Shown here: positions 25,431 through 34,973 of the stretch, piece by piece | How the letters are laid out: each line of letters begins with the position of its first letter | Position numbering within the stretch: position 1 is the stretch's first letter | NCBI GenBank assembly: GCA_964427425.1 | Contig: CAYRUD010000014.1 | Span: forward strand, 186,001 to 250,000 | Direction of reading: 5' to 3' | Origin: CAYRUD01 sp964427425 | Lineage (GTDB): Bacteria > Chlamydiota > Chlamydiia > Chlamydiales > FEN-1388 | Length of the DNA: 64,000 nucleotides | The notes under the pieces: model-generated | Told to the model about the DNA's origin: nothing | What the model saw: only the letters and a program-made list of their open reading frames with translations | The model's database searches: none | Program-made: the position numbers and the translations under genes

Positions 25431-26507
25431 TTAATTCTCGTTGCCGGATCTCTTTATGAGCTTTCTAATCTCTTCAAGATCAGTGATGAAGAGAGGGTTT
25501 TTGTCTGATGAAAGGCTAAATCCATCAGCAACATGTCCTATAGCTGATTGAAGACAGCGCTCAACTCTTTCGGGTTTATGTACTTTGAAAGCAGGAAGGA
25601 TCCGATAGTGATCTTCAAATTCGTAGGTATATCGAGCGTCATCTGAGGAGATAAGAATTTCATGGATCTTTTCCCCTGGACGCACACCAGTAATTTCTAA
25701 TTTCGCTTGAGGGAAGAGAGCTGCCGCGAGATCTTTCACTTTGACGCTATAGCACTTAGGAATAAAGACTTCGGCTCCTGCTTGTCCGGCTAATGCGAGC
25801 AAGACTAAGGAGACTGCCTCATCAAGCGAGATCCAGAATCGAGTCATTTCCATATCTGTTATGGGGAGTGTGGTATCTCCTCGAGCAATTCGTGCTTTCC
25901 ATGAGGGAAGGAGAGACCCTCGGCTTCCAAGCACATTTCCATAGCGGACACAGGAGAAGAGGGGATATCCTCTTTTCCCAGCATAGGCATTTGCCGCGAT
26001 GAAGAGTTTGTCTGAGCAGAGCTTGGTGGCCCCATATAAATTTATTGGATTGACCGCTTTATCTGTTGAGAGGGCGATGACTTTCTCAACTCCCGTCTCT
26101 AAAGCTGCTTGTGTCAGATTCATCGCTCCGATGACATTCGTATTGATAAATTCTGTAGGGTTATATTCTGCGGCAGGAACTTGCTTTAAGGCTGCTGCAT
26201 GGACAACAAATTGAACATCATGAAGCGCAAGTTTTAAGCGCTCTTTATCTCTAATATCCCCTAAGAAAAATCGAACTTTAGATGATTGAAAGATGCCGCT
26301 TGTATCTTCTTCTCGCATCTGCCATTGCTTGAGCTCGTCGCGAGAGAAGATGATAACTTTTTCAGGCGAGTAATGTGTGAGGATATGACGAGCGAAATGG
26401 CGGCCAAATGAGCCTGTTCCCCCGGTAATGAGGATGGTCGAGCCATTAATTGGATGGTTAGAGGTGTCTTTGATTGAGGGAGTAGTTGATCGAGTAAAAT
26501 CAGCCAT
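25431..26507 (-). CDS. pseB: PseB/FlaA1-type UDP-GlcNAc 4,6-dehydratase
   Basis: An extended SDR enzyme of 358 aa from the ATG at 26507, which has an AAGG Shine-Dalgarno; an upstream ATG at 26597 would add 30 residues. Features are the NAD-binding ILITGGTGSFGRHFARHIL, the strand FFLGDIRDKERLKLAL, HAAALKQVPAAEYNP, ALSTDKAVNPINLYGATKL with the Tyr-x3-Lys pair, and VRYGNVLGSRGSLLPSW. These match inverting UDP-GlcNAc 4,6-dehydratases that start pseudaminic-acid-type or other 6-deoxy sugar synthesis. No further genes of such a pathway are in the window. It lies about 55 bp upstream of hemA on the same strand and may share its transcript. Confidence 0.88.
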   Translation of the reverse strand: MADFTRSTTPSIKDTSNHPINGSTILITGGTGSFGRHFARHILTHYSPEKVIIFSRDELKQWQMREEDTSGIFQSSKVRFFLGDIRDKERLKLALHDVQFVVHAAALKQVPAAEYNPTEFINTNVIGAMNLTQAALETGVEKVIALSTDKAVNPINLYGATKLCSDKLFIAANAYAGKRGYPLFSCVRYGNVLGSRGSLLPSWKARIARGDTTLPITDMEMTRFWISLDEAVSLVLLALAGQAGAEVFIPKCYSVKVKDLAAALFPQAKLEITGVRPGEKIHEILISSDDARYTYEFEDHYRILPAFKVHKPERVERCLQSAIGHVADGFSLSSDKNPLFITDLEEIRKLIKRSGNEN

Positions 26508-26672
26508 TCGACGAACCTTTTTTGCAGGAAATATACACCCTATTATGAGGAAAAATATAGCAAGCTGAAATCTACTCAACCGACCGATTCGTGTCACACA
26601 CTATTTTTTAGTTCGCGCTCTATTTTATAATAATTAAGAAGAGACTGAAAATTTTTAAGGTGATTGCGTAGG

Positions 26673-28343
26673 TCAACTCTGCCTTAATGAGTCCCATACG
26701 ATCGATCTATAGGTTTTTGGCGAGTCTTTAGTGATAAATTCCGACCATTTTTTCTGGCAATGATTGCGTATGTCTCTGAGTGGAGGAACTCCATCCCATT
26801 CCTTCATCAGCTCAGACATCTTGGAAAGTGTCCGTTCGATATCGCTTCTTTTATTTTGCGTAATAGTAGGATCAAGAAGTGAATATGCTAGATCTAATGA
26901 TTTTTCTGGAAAGCCTTCGTAGCCATTTTCCCTTGCTTGATAGAGGGTAAAAAGGAACTTCGCAAATAAATCGGCTCTAGGGGTTTTGAGCTTGCTAGGC
27001 TCGCTAGTATCTTTATCGATTTTTAAAAGAGCATTGAAGATTTGACGGTCCTTGTCGGTTATATTCTCTTTCAGTTTACTCCACGGGTGGAACGCTATAT
27101 TTTGTTCTCCTTTTAGATTTTTAGGGCGACCCATCCAGTTGCTCCAGTCACGTCTGTTTGCATCTTGTTGTAATTTACCAAGTTCGATGAGTTTAACCAA
27201 TTTTTCTGCATCTTGCTTGCGCTCAATAGCCCAGGGTGTTTCAGGAAATTTAGCGTCTAGTCCTCTAGAATCATAAATAGTACTCACATCGACGAATGAA
27301 TTTTCGCGAGGAGAATTGATGAAGTTGAATTTATGCTTGAGGCCAAGCCCATATAAGAAATTGATTTGTTTATCATAGATTCTTTTATATTCTAAGCTAT
27401 GTTTATAGCACTCATCGAACACTAACATGGCAACGTTAGGACTCTTAAGTCGATTTACTTCAGATTCTGGATTATTAGGGATGTTACCACTTTTATAGTC
27501 ACGTATCGTTTCTCGAGCAGCTTTGAGCTCGCTGAGAATAGAAGCTCTTTTCCCCTCATTGAAACTTACGGCCCAAGGTGTATTTGGGTATTCTGTCGCT
27601 GTACCGCTCTCAATATACTGCTTAGCGATGATTGAGAATGCGTCAAGATGTGGGCCATATGATTGATCAAGGTTCTGAGAAAAGCAGAGTCCTACAAGGA
27701 AGTTGGATTGATTCTTTGTGAACGTCTTTGTTGTCTGACGGGTATGTTTATAACAGGCAGCAAGTATTTCTCGAGCAGTTTTTTGATCTTTAATCTCCTT
27801 GATGAGATCTTCAGGGTTCTCTGGCAAGGTGCTGTTTTTGTAGTCTTCGATGATTTTATCCCTTAATGAGGTTGAAGAAGCCGGTGCAGATTGAGTTTGC
27901 TGTGTCGTTAAAGAAGGGGTAGTGGTTGATTTTTGTGGGCCTGTATTTAGCAAAATATCGCGAAGAGCAGGATTGTTTGTTACCCCTACAGGAAATAGCG
28001 ACTGATCTCGTTGTGTTTGTGAAGAAGCTGTAGAAGTCGTGGGGTGTAAAGCGGTAGTTGCTGCTGCTGTAGTGTGTGAACTTTCAGAGGTATTAGCTGC
28101 TGCTCGAGTATAATGGTGTTGGGTTTGAGGGCTTTGAGTCGATTCGTTTTCCCATGCTTCTTTTACGCGAGCCACAATCTTTTTCGCTGTATTGAGTGGG
28201 GAACTAATCTTAGGATTTTCATGAAGAAACGACGTAATTTTAGAGATCAATCTACTGTGCCATGTCGATGTAGCTGGCGTTGGAGGTGGAGAGCTTGAAG
28301 TAGGAGATAGCGATTGGATAGACTGGCGAGAGATTTGATCCAT
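26673..28343 (-). CDS. Hypothetical protein with two tandem ~95-residue repeats
   Basis: This 556-aa protein (ATG at 28343; a TTG at 28352 would add three residues) is not recognised. The first 150 residues are rich in Ser, Thr, Pro and Gln and look disordered, as in many type III substrates. Two diverged copies of a unit follow: IIEDYKNSTLPENPEDLI to YPNTPWAV, and TIRDYKSGNIPNNPESEV to FPETPWAI. They share DYKxxxxPxNPE, (A/D)xCYKH, a K-x(3)-NFLxGL-like block and (Y/F)PxTPWA. The C-terminal third is helical and charged. It is inserted between hemA/pseB and the topoisomerase pair. A secreted effector is an attractive but unproven reading. Confidence 0.65.
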   Translation of the reverse strand: MDQISRQSIQSLSPTSSSPPPTPATSTWHSRLISKITSFLHENPKISSPLNTAKKIVARVKEAWENESTQSPQTQHHYTRAAANTSESSHTTAAATTALHPTTSTASSQTQRDQSLFPVGVTNNPALRDILLNTGPQKSTTTPSLTTQQTQSAPASSTSLRDKIIEDYKNSTLPENPEDLIKEIKDQKTAREILAACYKHTRQTTKTFTKNQSNFLVGLCFSQNLDQSYGPHLDAFSIIAKQYIESGTATEYPNTPWAVSFNEGKRASILSELKAARETIRDYKSGNIPNNPESEVNRLKSPNVAMLVFDECYKHSLEYKRIYDKQINFLYGLGLKHKFNFINSPRENSFVDVSTIYDSRGLDAKFPETPWAIERKQDAEKLVKLIELGKLQQDANRRDWSNWMGRPKNLKGEQNIAFHPWSKLKENITDKDRQIFNALLKIDKDTSEPSKLKTPRADLFAKFLFTLYQARENGYEGFPEKSLDLAYSLLDPTITQNKRSDIERTLSKMSELMKEWDGVPPLRDIRNHCQKKWSEFITKDSPKTYRSIVWDSLRQS

Positions 28344-28705
28344 AGTTTTCAACTGCTTAATGATGGGTAACTTTTTATGAGGCTTTAATAACCAACTAAT
28401 AGTCAGTCTTTAAAAGAGCTTAGCCTGATCTTATTCTAGTATGCTTTTCTTTAAGAATTTGCAAGTTCATATTTCCAACTCATGAAACTTTATTTGGGTA
28501 CGTTTTACTTCCTTTCGTTTTTCTTCACGTATAAGAGAATGAAGCTATAAAAAAAGGATGAGATAGAAAGGAGATTTGTTGTATTTCAAGACTCTTTCGC
28601 TTGCGTATCCATGAAAGAGGAGATAGGATTCTTCATTTTCTTGTTGATGAGTGTTTTTAGTTGGTATCTTGTAAGAGTAGGCTTTGAACGAAGAGGTAGG
28701 TATCT
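28344..28705. other. Divergent intergenic region before parE
   Basis: About 360 bp separate the repeat protein from the divergent topoisomerase gene. No coding frame, hairpin or convincing promoter hexamers stand out. An AGAGG lies shortly before the parE GTG start. Confidence 0.45.
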
Positions 28706-30649
28706 GTGACTACGCCAAAGGTGATAGACCAAAATTTGCTGCTACAAGCGCAAGAACAACAAAGTATACCTTCTACATCTGTTAAATCAGCTTCTAGTAG
28801 TGTTAAAAAGGGAACGAAAAAAGTTGAGTATGATGAGGGCGCGGTCCTCACTTTGGATCCTCTCTCTCATATTCGATTGAGATCAGGGATGTATATTGGC
28901 CGTTTGGGTGATGGCTCTCATCCAGATGATGGTATCTATATCCTGCTGAAGGAAGTAATTGACAACAGCATAGATGAATTCATCATGGGCGAAGGAAAGG
29001 CCATTGATATTCAGATTGATTATGCTTCAGGATCTATCTCCGTACGTGATAGAGGTCGAGGTATTCCTCTTGGAAAGCTCGTCGATTGCGTAAGTCAAAT
29101 TAACACTGGCGCGAAATATAACAATGATGTCTTCCAGTTCTCTGTAGGGTTGAACGGAGTTGGTTTAAAGGCGGTTAACGCCCTTTCTTCTCACTTTCTC
29201 GTCAGAAGTGCGCGCGAAGGCCGCTTTAAGCAGGCCCGCTTCTCTCAAGGTAAATTAATTGAAGAGAGCGAGGGGGCTGCAAAAGGTGAAGAAAGAGGGA
29301 CCTACATCGAGTTCCGACCTGATGAAGAGGTGTTCGGAAGAGGCTTTAGCTTTAAAGAAGAGTTCATCACAAAGCGAATAGAGTACTACGCCTATTTAAA
29401 CTCAGGGCTTCTCTTAAGGTTGAATGGGCGAGAGTTTTTCTCAACTGCCGGTCTTTTAGATCTTTTGCAGTCAGAGGTTGTCGGACAAGAAAGACTTTAT
29501 GAGCCACTTCACGCGAAGGCTCAATCGAGTGAAATCGCGTTTCTCCATACTGGACATTATGGTGAGGGTATATTCTCCTTCGTCAATGGCCAGCACACGA
29601 TCGATGGCGGAACTCATGTCAACGCGTTTCGCGACGCCTTAGTAAGGGCCCTCAATGAATACAGTAAAAAGAACCTTCAGAGCGTCGACGTTCGCGAAGG
29701 GCTTATTGCGGCAATAAAGGTGAAAGTCAAAGACCCAGTCTTTGAGTCGCAGACAAAGAATAAGCTGGCGAATACAGACATTAAAAGCACGCTCTCTCAA
29801 GAGATGAAAGGCGCGATTCTCGATCTTTTCTATAAAAACCCTGATATCGCGCAAAAAATCATCGAGAGAGTTCAGTTCAACGAAAAGTTGAGAAAAGAAC
29901 TTCAGTCAGTACGAAAAGAAGCGAAAGAAAAGCAGAAGAAAATTGCGCTGAAGATTCCTAAATTGAGGGACTCGAAGTTTCATCTTCATGAGGATGTGCC
30001 TCGTGGAGAAGAGTCCATGATCTTCCTAACCGAGGGAGACTCTGCTTCTGCTTCTATCGTAGCATCAAGAGATCCTATGACACAGGCTGTCTTTCCGCTT
30101 AGAGGAAAGCCGCTCAACGTCTTTGGGATGAAGATGGATCAGCTCTACAAAAACGAAGAGATGTTCCACCTTATGTCTGCTTTGAATGTTGAGAACGGCA
30201 TTGAGGGCTTGCGATATAACAAAGTGATTATCGCGACAGATGCTGACGTCGACGGCATGCACATTAGAAACCTTCTCATCACTTTTTTCTTAACATACTT
30301 TGAATCGCTTGTGATGAATGAGCACCTCTATATCCTTGAGACTCCGCTCTTCAAGGTTCGGACCAAGGAAAAGACGGTGTATTGCTATACAGAGGCTGAA
30401 AAAGAAAAATATATCTCCAAGCTCTCTAAAAAAGAGATGGCAACGTGTGAGGTGACTCGCTTCAAAGGTTTAGGCGAGATCTCTCCAAATGAGTTCAAAC
30501 AGTTTATCGAGCCGAAGACAATGAGGCTTCTTCCAGTGACGGTCTCGCATTTCTCTGATATTTACTCGACACTTGAGTTTTACATGGGAAAGAATACGCC
30601 GGAGCGAAAGGCTTTTATCATGAACAACCTCATCCGCGAAGAATTGTAA
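28706..30649 (+). CDS. parE: DNA topoisomerase IV subunit B / second GyrB paralogue
   Basis: A type IIA topoisomerase B subunit of 647 aa starting at GTG. The GHKL ATPase motifs are present (LKEVIDNSIDEFIMGEGKA, VRDRGRGIPLG, GVGLKAVNALSSHFLV), followed by the transducer domain. The TOPRIM domain has FLTEGDSASAS, PLRGKPLNVFG and IATDADVDGMHIRNLL with its metal-binding aspartates. It lacks the long insert of enteric GyrB and pairs with the next gene. Chlamydiae carry this second set (gyrB_2/gyrA_2 in C. trachomatis, CT661/CT660), which most likely acts as topo IV in chromosome decatenation. The N-terminal 45 residues are a Ser/Gln/Lys-rich extension. Confidence 0.93.
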   Translation: MTTPKVIDQNLLLQAQEQQSIPSTSVKSASSSVKKGTKKVEYDEGAVLTLDPLSHIRLRSGMYIGRLGDGSHPDDGIYILLKEVIDNSIDEFIMGEGKAIDIQIDYASGSISVRDRGRGIPLGKLVDCVSQINTGAKYNNDVFQFSVGLNGVGLKAVNALSSHFLVRSAREGRFKQARFSQGKLIEESEGAAKGEERGTYIEFRPDEEVFGRGFSFKEEFITKRIEYYAYLNSGLLLRLNGREFFSTAGLLDLLQSEVVGQERLYEPLHAKAQSSEIAFLHTGHYGEGIFSFVNGQHTIDGGTHVNAFRDALVRALNEYSKKNLQSVDVREGLIAAIKVKVKDPVFESQTKNKLANTDIKSTLSQEMKGAILDLFYKNPDIAQKIIERVQFNEKLRKELQSVRKEAKEKQKKIALKIPKLRDSKFHLHEDVPRGEESMIFLTEGDSASASIVASRDPMTQAVFPLRGKPLNVFGMKMDQLYKNEEMFHLMSALNVENGIEGLRYNKVIIATDADVDGMHIRNLLITFFLTYFESLVMNEHLYILETPLFKVRTKEKTVYCYTEAEKEKYISKLSKKEMATCEVTRFKGLGEISPNEFKQFIEPKTMRLLPVTVSHFSDIYSTLEFYMGKNTPERKAFIMNNLIREEL

Positions 30650-30723
30650 GGAGAAGTAACTCCTCATTTATAAGTAGACTCTCAAACTACAAAAAAGCCT
30701 TTAGGTGACAGGATACAATAGAT

Positions 30724-32652
30724 ATGTATGACATGAAAGAGCTCATGAAAGAGCACTACATCAAGTATGCCTCATACGTTATATTGGATAGAGCGATTCC
30801 TGAGCTCATAGATGGGTTGAAGCCCGTTCAAAGACGTATTTTGCATGCCTTGTACCGCATGCACGATGGCAAATTCCACAAAGTTGCCAACATCACAGGG
30901 CAGACAATGGCGTTCCATCCTCATGGTGATGCGCCGATTTATGAAGCCCTTGTCGGTATTGCTAATAAGGGCTTTTTATTAGATTGCCAAGGAAACTTCG
31001 GAAACCCGCTTACAGGTGACCCTGCGGCCGCAAGTCGATATATCGAGGCTCGCCTTTCGTCACTTGCTCTTCAGACCTGTTTTAACCCTAAGCTGACAGA
31101 GTTTGTTCCCTCATACGATGGCCGTCAGACAGAGCCAATAGTGCTTCCGATTAAAATACCACTTCTCCTTATGCAAGGAGCGGATGGTATTGCTGTTGGT
31201 ATGTCGACAAAGATTTTGCCACATAATTTCACTGAGCTTTTGCAAGCTGAAATCGCGTATTTAGAAAATCGGCCATTCTCAATCGTTCCTGATTTTCCTA
31301 CCGCCGGTATTGCGGATGTCTCTCAATATGCTGACGGAAAAGGAAAGGTTCGAGTCAGAGCGACCATAGAGACGAAGGATCCAAAGACAATCGTGATACG
31401 CGAATTGGCTTTTGGAACGACGACAGAGAGCGTCATCGCGTCAATTGAAGAGGCTGCAAAGCGCGGCAAAATAAAGATCGATGCGATCAATGACTACACC
31501 GCTGAGAAAGTGGAGATCGAGATCCGTCTTCCAAGAGGCGTCTATGCTTCTGAGGTAATCGATTCTCTTTATGCTTTCACTGATTGCGAAGTATCTATTT
31601 CCAGCATGATGGTTATCATTCAGGATGGAAATCCTAAGGAAGTGACAGTCACTGAGGCGATCTCTTTCCATGCTGAGAAGTTGAAAGGATATCTAGCCAA
31701 AGAACTTGAGCTTGAGCTTCAAGATACGAAGCGAAAAATCTTTGAAAGGATGCTCGAAGAGATCTTTATCCAAGAAAAGATCTATAAGCGCATTGAAGAA
31801 GTTGAAGTGTATGAGGAAGTGTTCTCTGTTTTGGAGGCTGCGTTTAAGCCATTTCATGAAGAGTTGAAAGCTATTCCTCAAAAGAATGACTTTGAGATGT
31901 TGCTCTCGATCCCGATTCGCCGCATCGCTAAGTTTGATCAACAAAAGAATAGAAAAGAGATTGATGAGTTATCAAAGAGAGCGAAGAATATTGAAAAATC
32001 GCTCAAACAGATTGTTCAGTACACAATCTCTTTCTTAAAAGATCTCATCGATCGATATGGGTCACTTTTCCCAAGAAGGACAAAGATTCAAGATCTGGGA
32101 TCAGTTGATAAAAGGCAGATCGAGACGAAGGTGATTGAGGTCGGCTATGATCTTAATACTGGATATATTGGGACAAAAGTCTCAACTGGTCAAAAAATTA
32201 CCTGCACGAATTTTGATCGCTTGATTCTGTATTATAATGACGGCACATACAAAGTCGTTCCTATTGAAGAGAAAGAATACGTTGGCAAAGAGAAAGCAAA
32301 GCTTTTGACTGTAGAGGTCGCGGATAAGAATAAAATTATGACCTGTATCTATACAGAAAAGGCAACAGGCCTTTCATATTGTAAGCGATTCGTTATCAAG
32401 CAGTTTATTTTGAATAAAGAGTATCAATTCTTAGAAGAAGGTCAGGCTGTAAAGATCTTTACAGATAGCCCAACTCACTTAATTGTCCATCTCGTTCCAA
32501 AGCTGAAACAGAAGGTGAGCGCTATTGAATTTGATCCTCTCTCTGTCGCTGTCAAGGGTGTCACGGCAAAAGGTATTCGAATCTCTCCAAGACCGATTCT
32601 TTCTTTTGAGAAAAAAGATCCTGCGACTCCTTTGAGGGAAGCGCTTAAATGA
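30724..32652 (+). CDS. parC: DNA topoisomerase IV subunit A / second GyrA paralogue
   Basis: The 642-aa A subunit has the winged-helix cleavage domain with the catalytic tyrosine Tyr106 in AASRYIEARLS. Family motifs include YASYVILDRAIPELIDGLKP, QRRILHALYRM and FHPHGDAPIYEALVGIANKG, plus GIAVGMSTKILPHNF. It is shorter than GyrA (about 850 aa) and has only a reduced C-terminal beta-pinwheel, which suits a decatenating rather than a supercoiling enzyme. It follows parE by 74 bp, and its stop overlaps the start of the next gene by 4 bp, so all three form one operon. Confidence 0.93.
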   Translation: MYDMKELMKEHYIKYASYVILDRAIPELIDGLKPVQRRILHALYRMHDGKFHKVANITGQTMAFHPHGDAPIYEALVGIANKGFLLDCQGNFGNPLTGDPAAASRYIEARLSSLALQTCFNPKLTEFVPSYDGRQTEPIVLPIKIPLLLMQGADGIAVGMSTKILPHNFTELLQAEIAYLENRPFSIVPDFPTAGIADVSQYADGKGKVRVRATIETKDPKTIVIRELAFGTTTESVIASIEEAAKRGKIKIDAINDYTAEKVEIEIRLPRGVYASEVIDSLYAFTDCEVSISSMMVIIQDGNPKEVTVTEAISFHAEKLKGYLAKELELELQDTKRKIFERMLEEIFIQEKIYKRIEEVEVYEEVFSVLEAAFKPFHEELKAIPQKNDFEMLLSIPIRRIAKFDQQKNRKEIDELSKRAKNIEKSLKQIVQYTISFLKDLIDRYGSLFPRRTKIQDLGSVDKRQIETKVIEVGYDLNTGYIGTKVSTGQKITCTNFDRLILYYNDGTYKVVPIEEKEYVGKEKAKLLTVEVADKNKIMTCIYTEKATGLSYCKRFVIKQFILNKEYQFLEEGQAVKIFTDSPTHLIVHLVPKLKQKVSAIEFDPLSVAVKGVTAKGIRISPRPILSFEKKDPATPLREALK

Positions 32653-33371
32653 TGAGTGATAAGAAGAGTATAAATGAGTCTTCTGCCAACTTCTCTTGGA
32701 GAAAAGATATCAGTTTTTCTCCAAGAAAGTGGGTTATCCTTGTCGATGATCGAGAATGGCATCGTATCAGTACTTCCATCATTCCAAAACAAAGCGACAT
32801 ACAGTCTTTTCAGAAAATGGCTCTGGAAAATGGTCTTGAAGCGGCGGAGCAGCTTTTCAAAGAGCTTGAGTATAAAGGATCGCTTAAATGGGCAATCAAG
32901 CAGCTTTCGATGAGAAGTATGTTTGAAAAGGATATCGAAAAGGTTTTAAAGCGCCATTTTGTCTCTCAAGAGACGATTGGGCTTCTTCTTCAATACCTGC
33001 GATCTAAGCGATATGTCAATGATAAGGAAAAGCTCTCGAATATGGTAGAGAGTATGCGAGCTAAAGGAAAAAGTAGCCGCGAGATAGATCAAAAAATTCG
33101 GCGGTATAGAACAGGTAGTGAAGCTGAGTATTCAATCGATAATGACGATGATAGCGGTTTTCAACGCTCGTTAGCCCATGATGAAGAATCTCTCTTCATT
33201 TTTCTTAAGAAACAAATTGCTCGTTTGAGAGGAAGGCAGGCGATTACGTATCAGGAAAAGAAAAAATTAATACAAAAATGCGCGAGAAAAGGCTTCTCAC
33301 TCGACACAATCAATAAGGTACTTTCTCGTTTCAATATTCAATTGAATAGATGGGAAGATGAAGATTCTTAA
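32649..33371 (+). CDS. recX: RecX-family regulator of RecA, probable
   Basis: The 240-aa product overlaps parC by four bases (ATGA), a sign of translational coupling. The central part fits the three-helix repeats of RecX: ALKWAIKQLSMRSMFEKDIEK-like helices (actual text LKWAIKQLSMRSMFEKDIEK), then VLKRHFVSQETIGLLLQYLR, SKRYVNDKEKLSNMVESMRA and KGKSSREIDQKI. The C-terminus has another such unit (KKLIQKCARKGFSLDTINKV). RecX binds RecA filaments and inhibits or remodels them (family knowledge). The N-terminal 60 residues are extra. The call rests on pattern, and a chlamydia-specific protein of other function is possible. Confidence 0.7.
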   Translation: MMSDKKSINESSANFSWRKDISFSPRKWVILVDDREWHRISTSIIPKQSDIQSFQKMALENGLEAAEQLFKELEYKGSLKWAIKQLSMRSMFEKDIEKVLKRHFVSQETIGLLLQYLRSKRYVNDKEKLSNMVESMRAKGKSSREIDQKIRRYRTGSEAEYSIDNDDDSGFQRSLAHDEESLFIFLKKQIARLRGRQAITYQEKKKLIQKCARKGFSLDTINKVLSRFNIQLNRWEDEDS

Positions 33372-33502
33372 ATAAGATAAAAAGAGACACTCTATTTGCA
33401 GCTTTCGTTTTTTTAAGATATAATAATATATAGGAAATAAGAGAGCTAATTGACGTTTAAAAGTCAGAGGTCCTTGAGATAGGGAGGCCTTGAATAGCAT
33501 TT

Positions 33503-33763
33503 ATGACAACTCCAGTATCACCCGTTGATCCTTCAACGTCAGCAAATCCTGCTTCACAAGCTTCTGATCCAAGTCAAGCTCAAGCGGCGGCTATGGCAAA
33601 TCAGGCGGCTACGGCTACGACTGTCGCTAATATTAGCGAGTTAAGAGAAAAAGCAGGGCCTGTCTATAAAGCTCTTCTCATGGGGATTGCTATGAGAATA
33701 CGAAGCGAGCAAGAAGCGTCTATGCGTCGATTCAAAGAAGAGCAAAGAAAGTCCCGCGGTTAA
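33503..33763 (+). CDS. Small conserved chlamydial hypothetical protein
   Basis: An 86-aa protein with an Ala/Gln/Ser-rich N-terminal half and a charged helical C-terminal half (NISELREKAGPVYKALLMGI, then MRIRSEQEASMRRFKEEQRK). By position between the topo IV A subunit and rluD it corresponds to CT659 of C. trachomatis, a small protein of unknown function. The layout of a polar, unstructured N-terminus and a helical tail would suit a type III secretion component or substrate, but nothing proves this. A GGGAGG lies about 15 bp before the ATG. Confidence 0.7.
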   Translation: MTTPVSPVDPSTSANPASQASDPSQAQAAAMANQAATATTVANISELREKAGPVYKALLMGIAMRIRSEQEASMRRFKEEQRKSRG

Positions 33764-33874
33764 TCCTCATTTTCTCGGGTTTCTTTTGTATATATGGTAT
33801 TATTCTCTCCTCTATAAAAGAGATGTAGATACGTTTCTCTTTATCTTAACGATTTTTACCCTTTGGCTCTTTTC

Positions 33875-34939
33875 ATGATCAGCAAAGATGTATGCGAGCA
33901 AGACTCATTTTCTCAACAGTTTGATAAGGTTGAGGAATTTGATGATGAATTTTTGTTGTTTCAACCTGATGAGAGATCGTTCATAGAAGGAAAGTCGACT
34001 CCTTCGGTGATGTCTTATGTTATCGATGAAAAAACATCCTCTTTGAGACTAGATAAGGCAGCATCCCTTCTTTTCCCATTGTTTTCGCGGAGCATGTTGG
34101 AGAAGTGCATAGAATCTGGGGCAGTTCGTGTGAATGGAGTTGAGCAAAAAAAGAGATATATTGTCCGCCACGGAGATACAGTTTCGCTTGATGATCAGGC
34201 GATAAAAAAGCTTGTTCCTCCTCAAGAGCTTACTCCTTTCCCTATCGAATTTGATGTCATCTTCGAAGACGATGACCTCTTTGTCATTAATAAGCCTCCA
34301 GGTCTTGTTGTTCACCCGGCCCCTGGGAATTGGGATAAAACTGTAGTTCATGGGCTTATTCATCGTTTCCCTAATCTACAGAATACTGGATTGGATCCGG
34401 TGCGTCCAGGTATTGTCCATCGCTTAGATAAAGATACTTCTGGGATATTGATCATTGCGAAGAACCCATATTCTCTATGGTCACTGGGGACTCAGTTTCA
34501 AAATCGTGAGGTCTATAAAGAATATAACGCGATAGTGCATGGCGATGTCAGATTCGATATCCCTTTACGAATTGAAACACAGATTGATAGGGACAAACGC
34601 GATAGAAAGAAGATGGCAGTTGTTGAGAGTGGCGGACGCGAAGCTATAACGGAGGTTCTCTCTGCCTCAAAGAGTGAAAAGGCATCATACCTTACTGTGA
34701 GGCTCTATACGGGAAGGACACATCAGATACGAGTTCACCTCGCTCACTTAAGGCATCCAATTATAGGCGATGATGTGTATGGCTCCACAAAGAAGAGTGC
34801 TAAGGATACAGGCGCTGTTCGACAGATGCTTCATTGCCATATTATGAAAGTAAAACATCCTCGTACAAATGAAGAATTAGTTTTTACTGCTCCATTGCCC
34901 TCTGATATGATTGACTGCCTTCGAAAATTCGGATTGTGA
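33875..34939 (+). CDS. rluD: RluA-family large-subunit pseudouridine synthase (RluD/SfhB type)
   Basis: The product (354 aa from the ATG at 33875; a TTG at 33863 is less likely) has an S4 RNA-binding domain at about 48-105 (LRLDKAASLLFPLFSRSMLE, then SGAVRVNGVEQKKRYIVRHG). The pseudouridine synthase catalytic domain follows, with the active-site Asp in PGIVHRLDKDTSGILIIAKN. Other motifs are VINKPPGLVVHPAPGNWDKT and LYTGRTHQIRVHLAHLRHPI, then IGDDVYG. It probably modifies 23S rRNA helix 69. The order parE-parC-small gene-rluD matches CT661-CT658. A 45-residue acidic N-terminal extension precedes the S4 domain. Confidence 0.92.
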   Translation: MISKDVCEQDSFSQQFDKVEEFDDEFLLFQPDERSFIEGKSTPSVMSYVIDEKTSSLRLDKAASLLFPLFSRSMLEKCIESGAVRVNGVEQKKRYIVRHGDTVSLDDQAIKKLVPPQELTPFPIEFDVIFEDDDLFVINKPPGLVVHPAPGNWDKTVVHGLIHRFPNLQNTGLDPVRPGIVHRLDKDTSGILIIAKNPYSLWSLGTQFQNREVYKEYNAIVHGDVRFDIPLRIETQIDRDKRDRKKMAVVESGGREAITEVLSASKSEKASYLTVRLYTGRTHQIRVHLAHLRHPIIGDDVYGSTKKSAKDTGAVRQMLHCHIMKVKHPRTNEELVFTAPLPSDMIDCLRKFGL

Positions 34940-34973
34940 AAGATGAAGTGGATGTAAAGGAGTAGGTCTTCTC

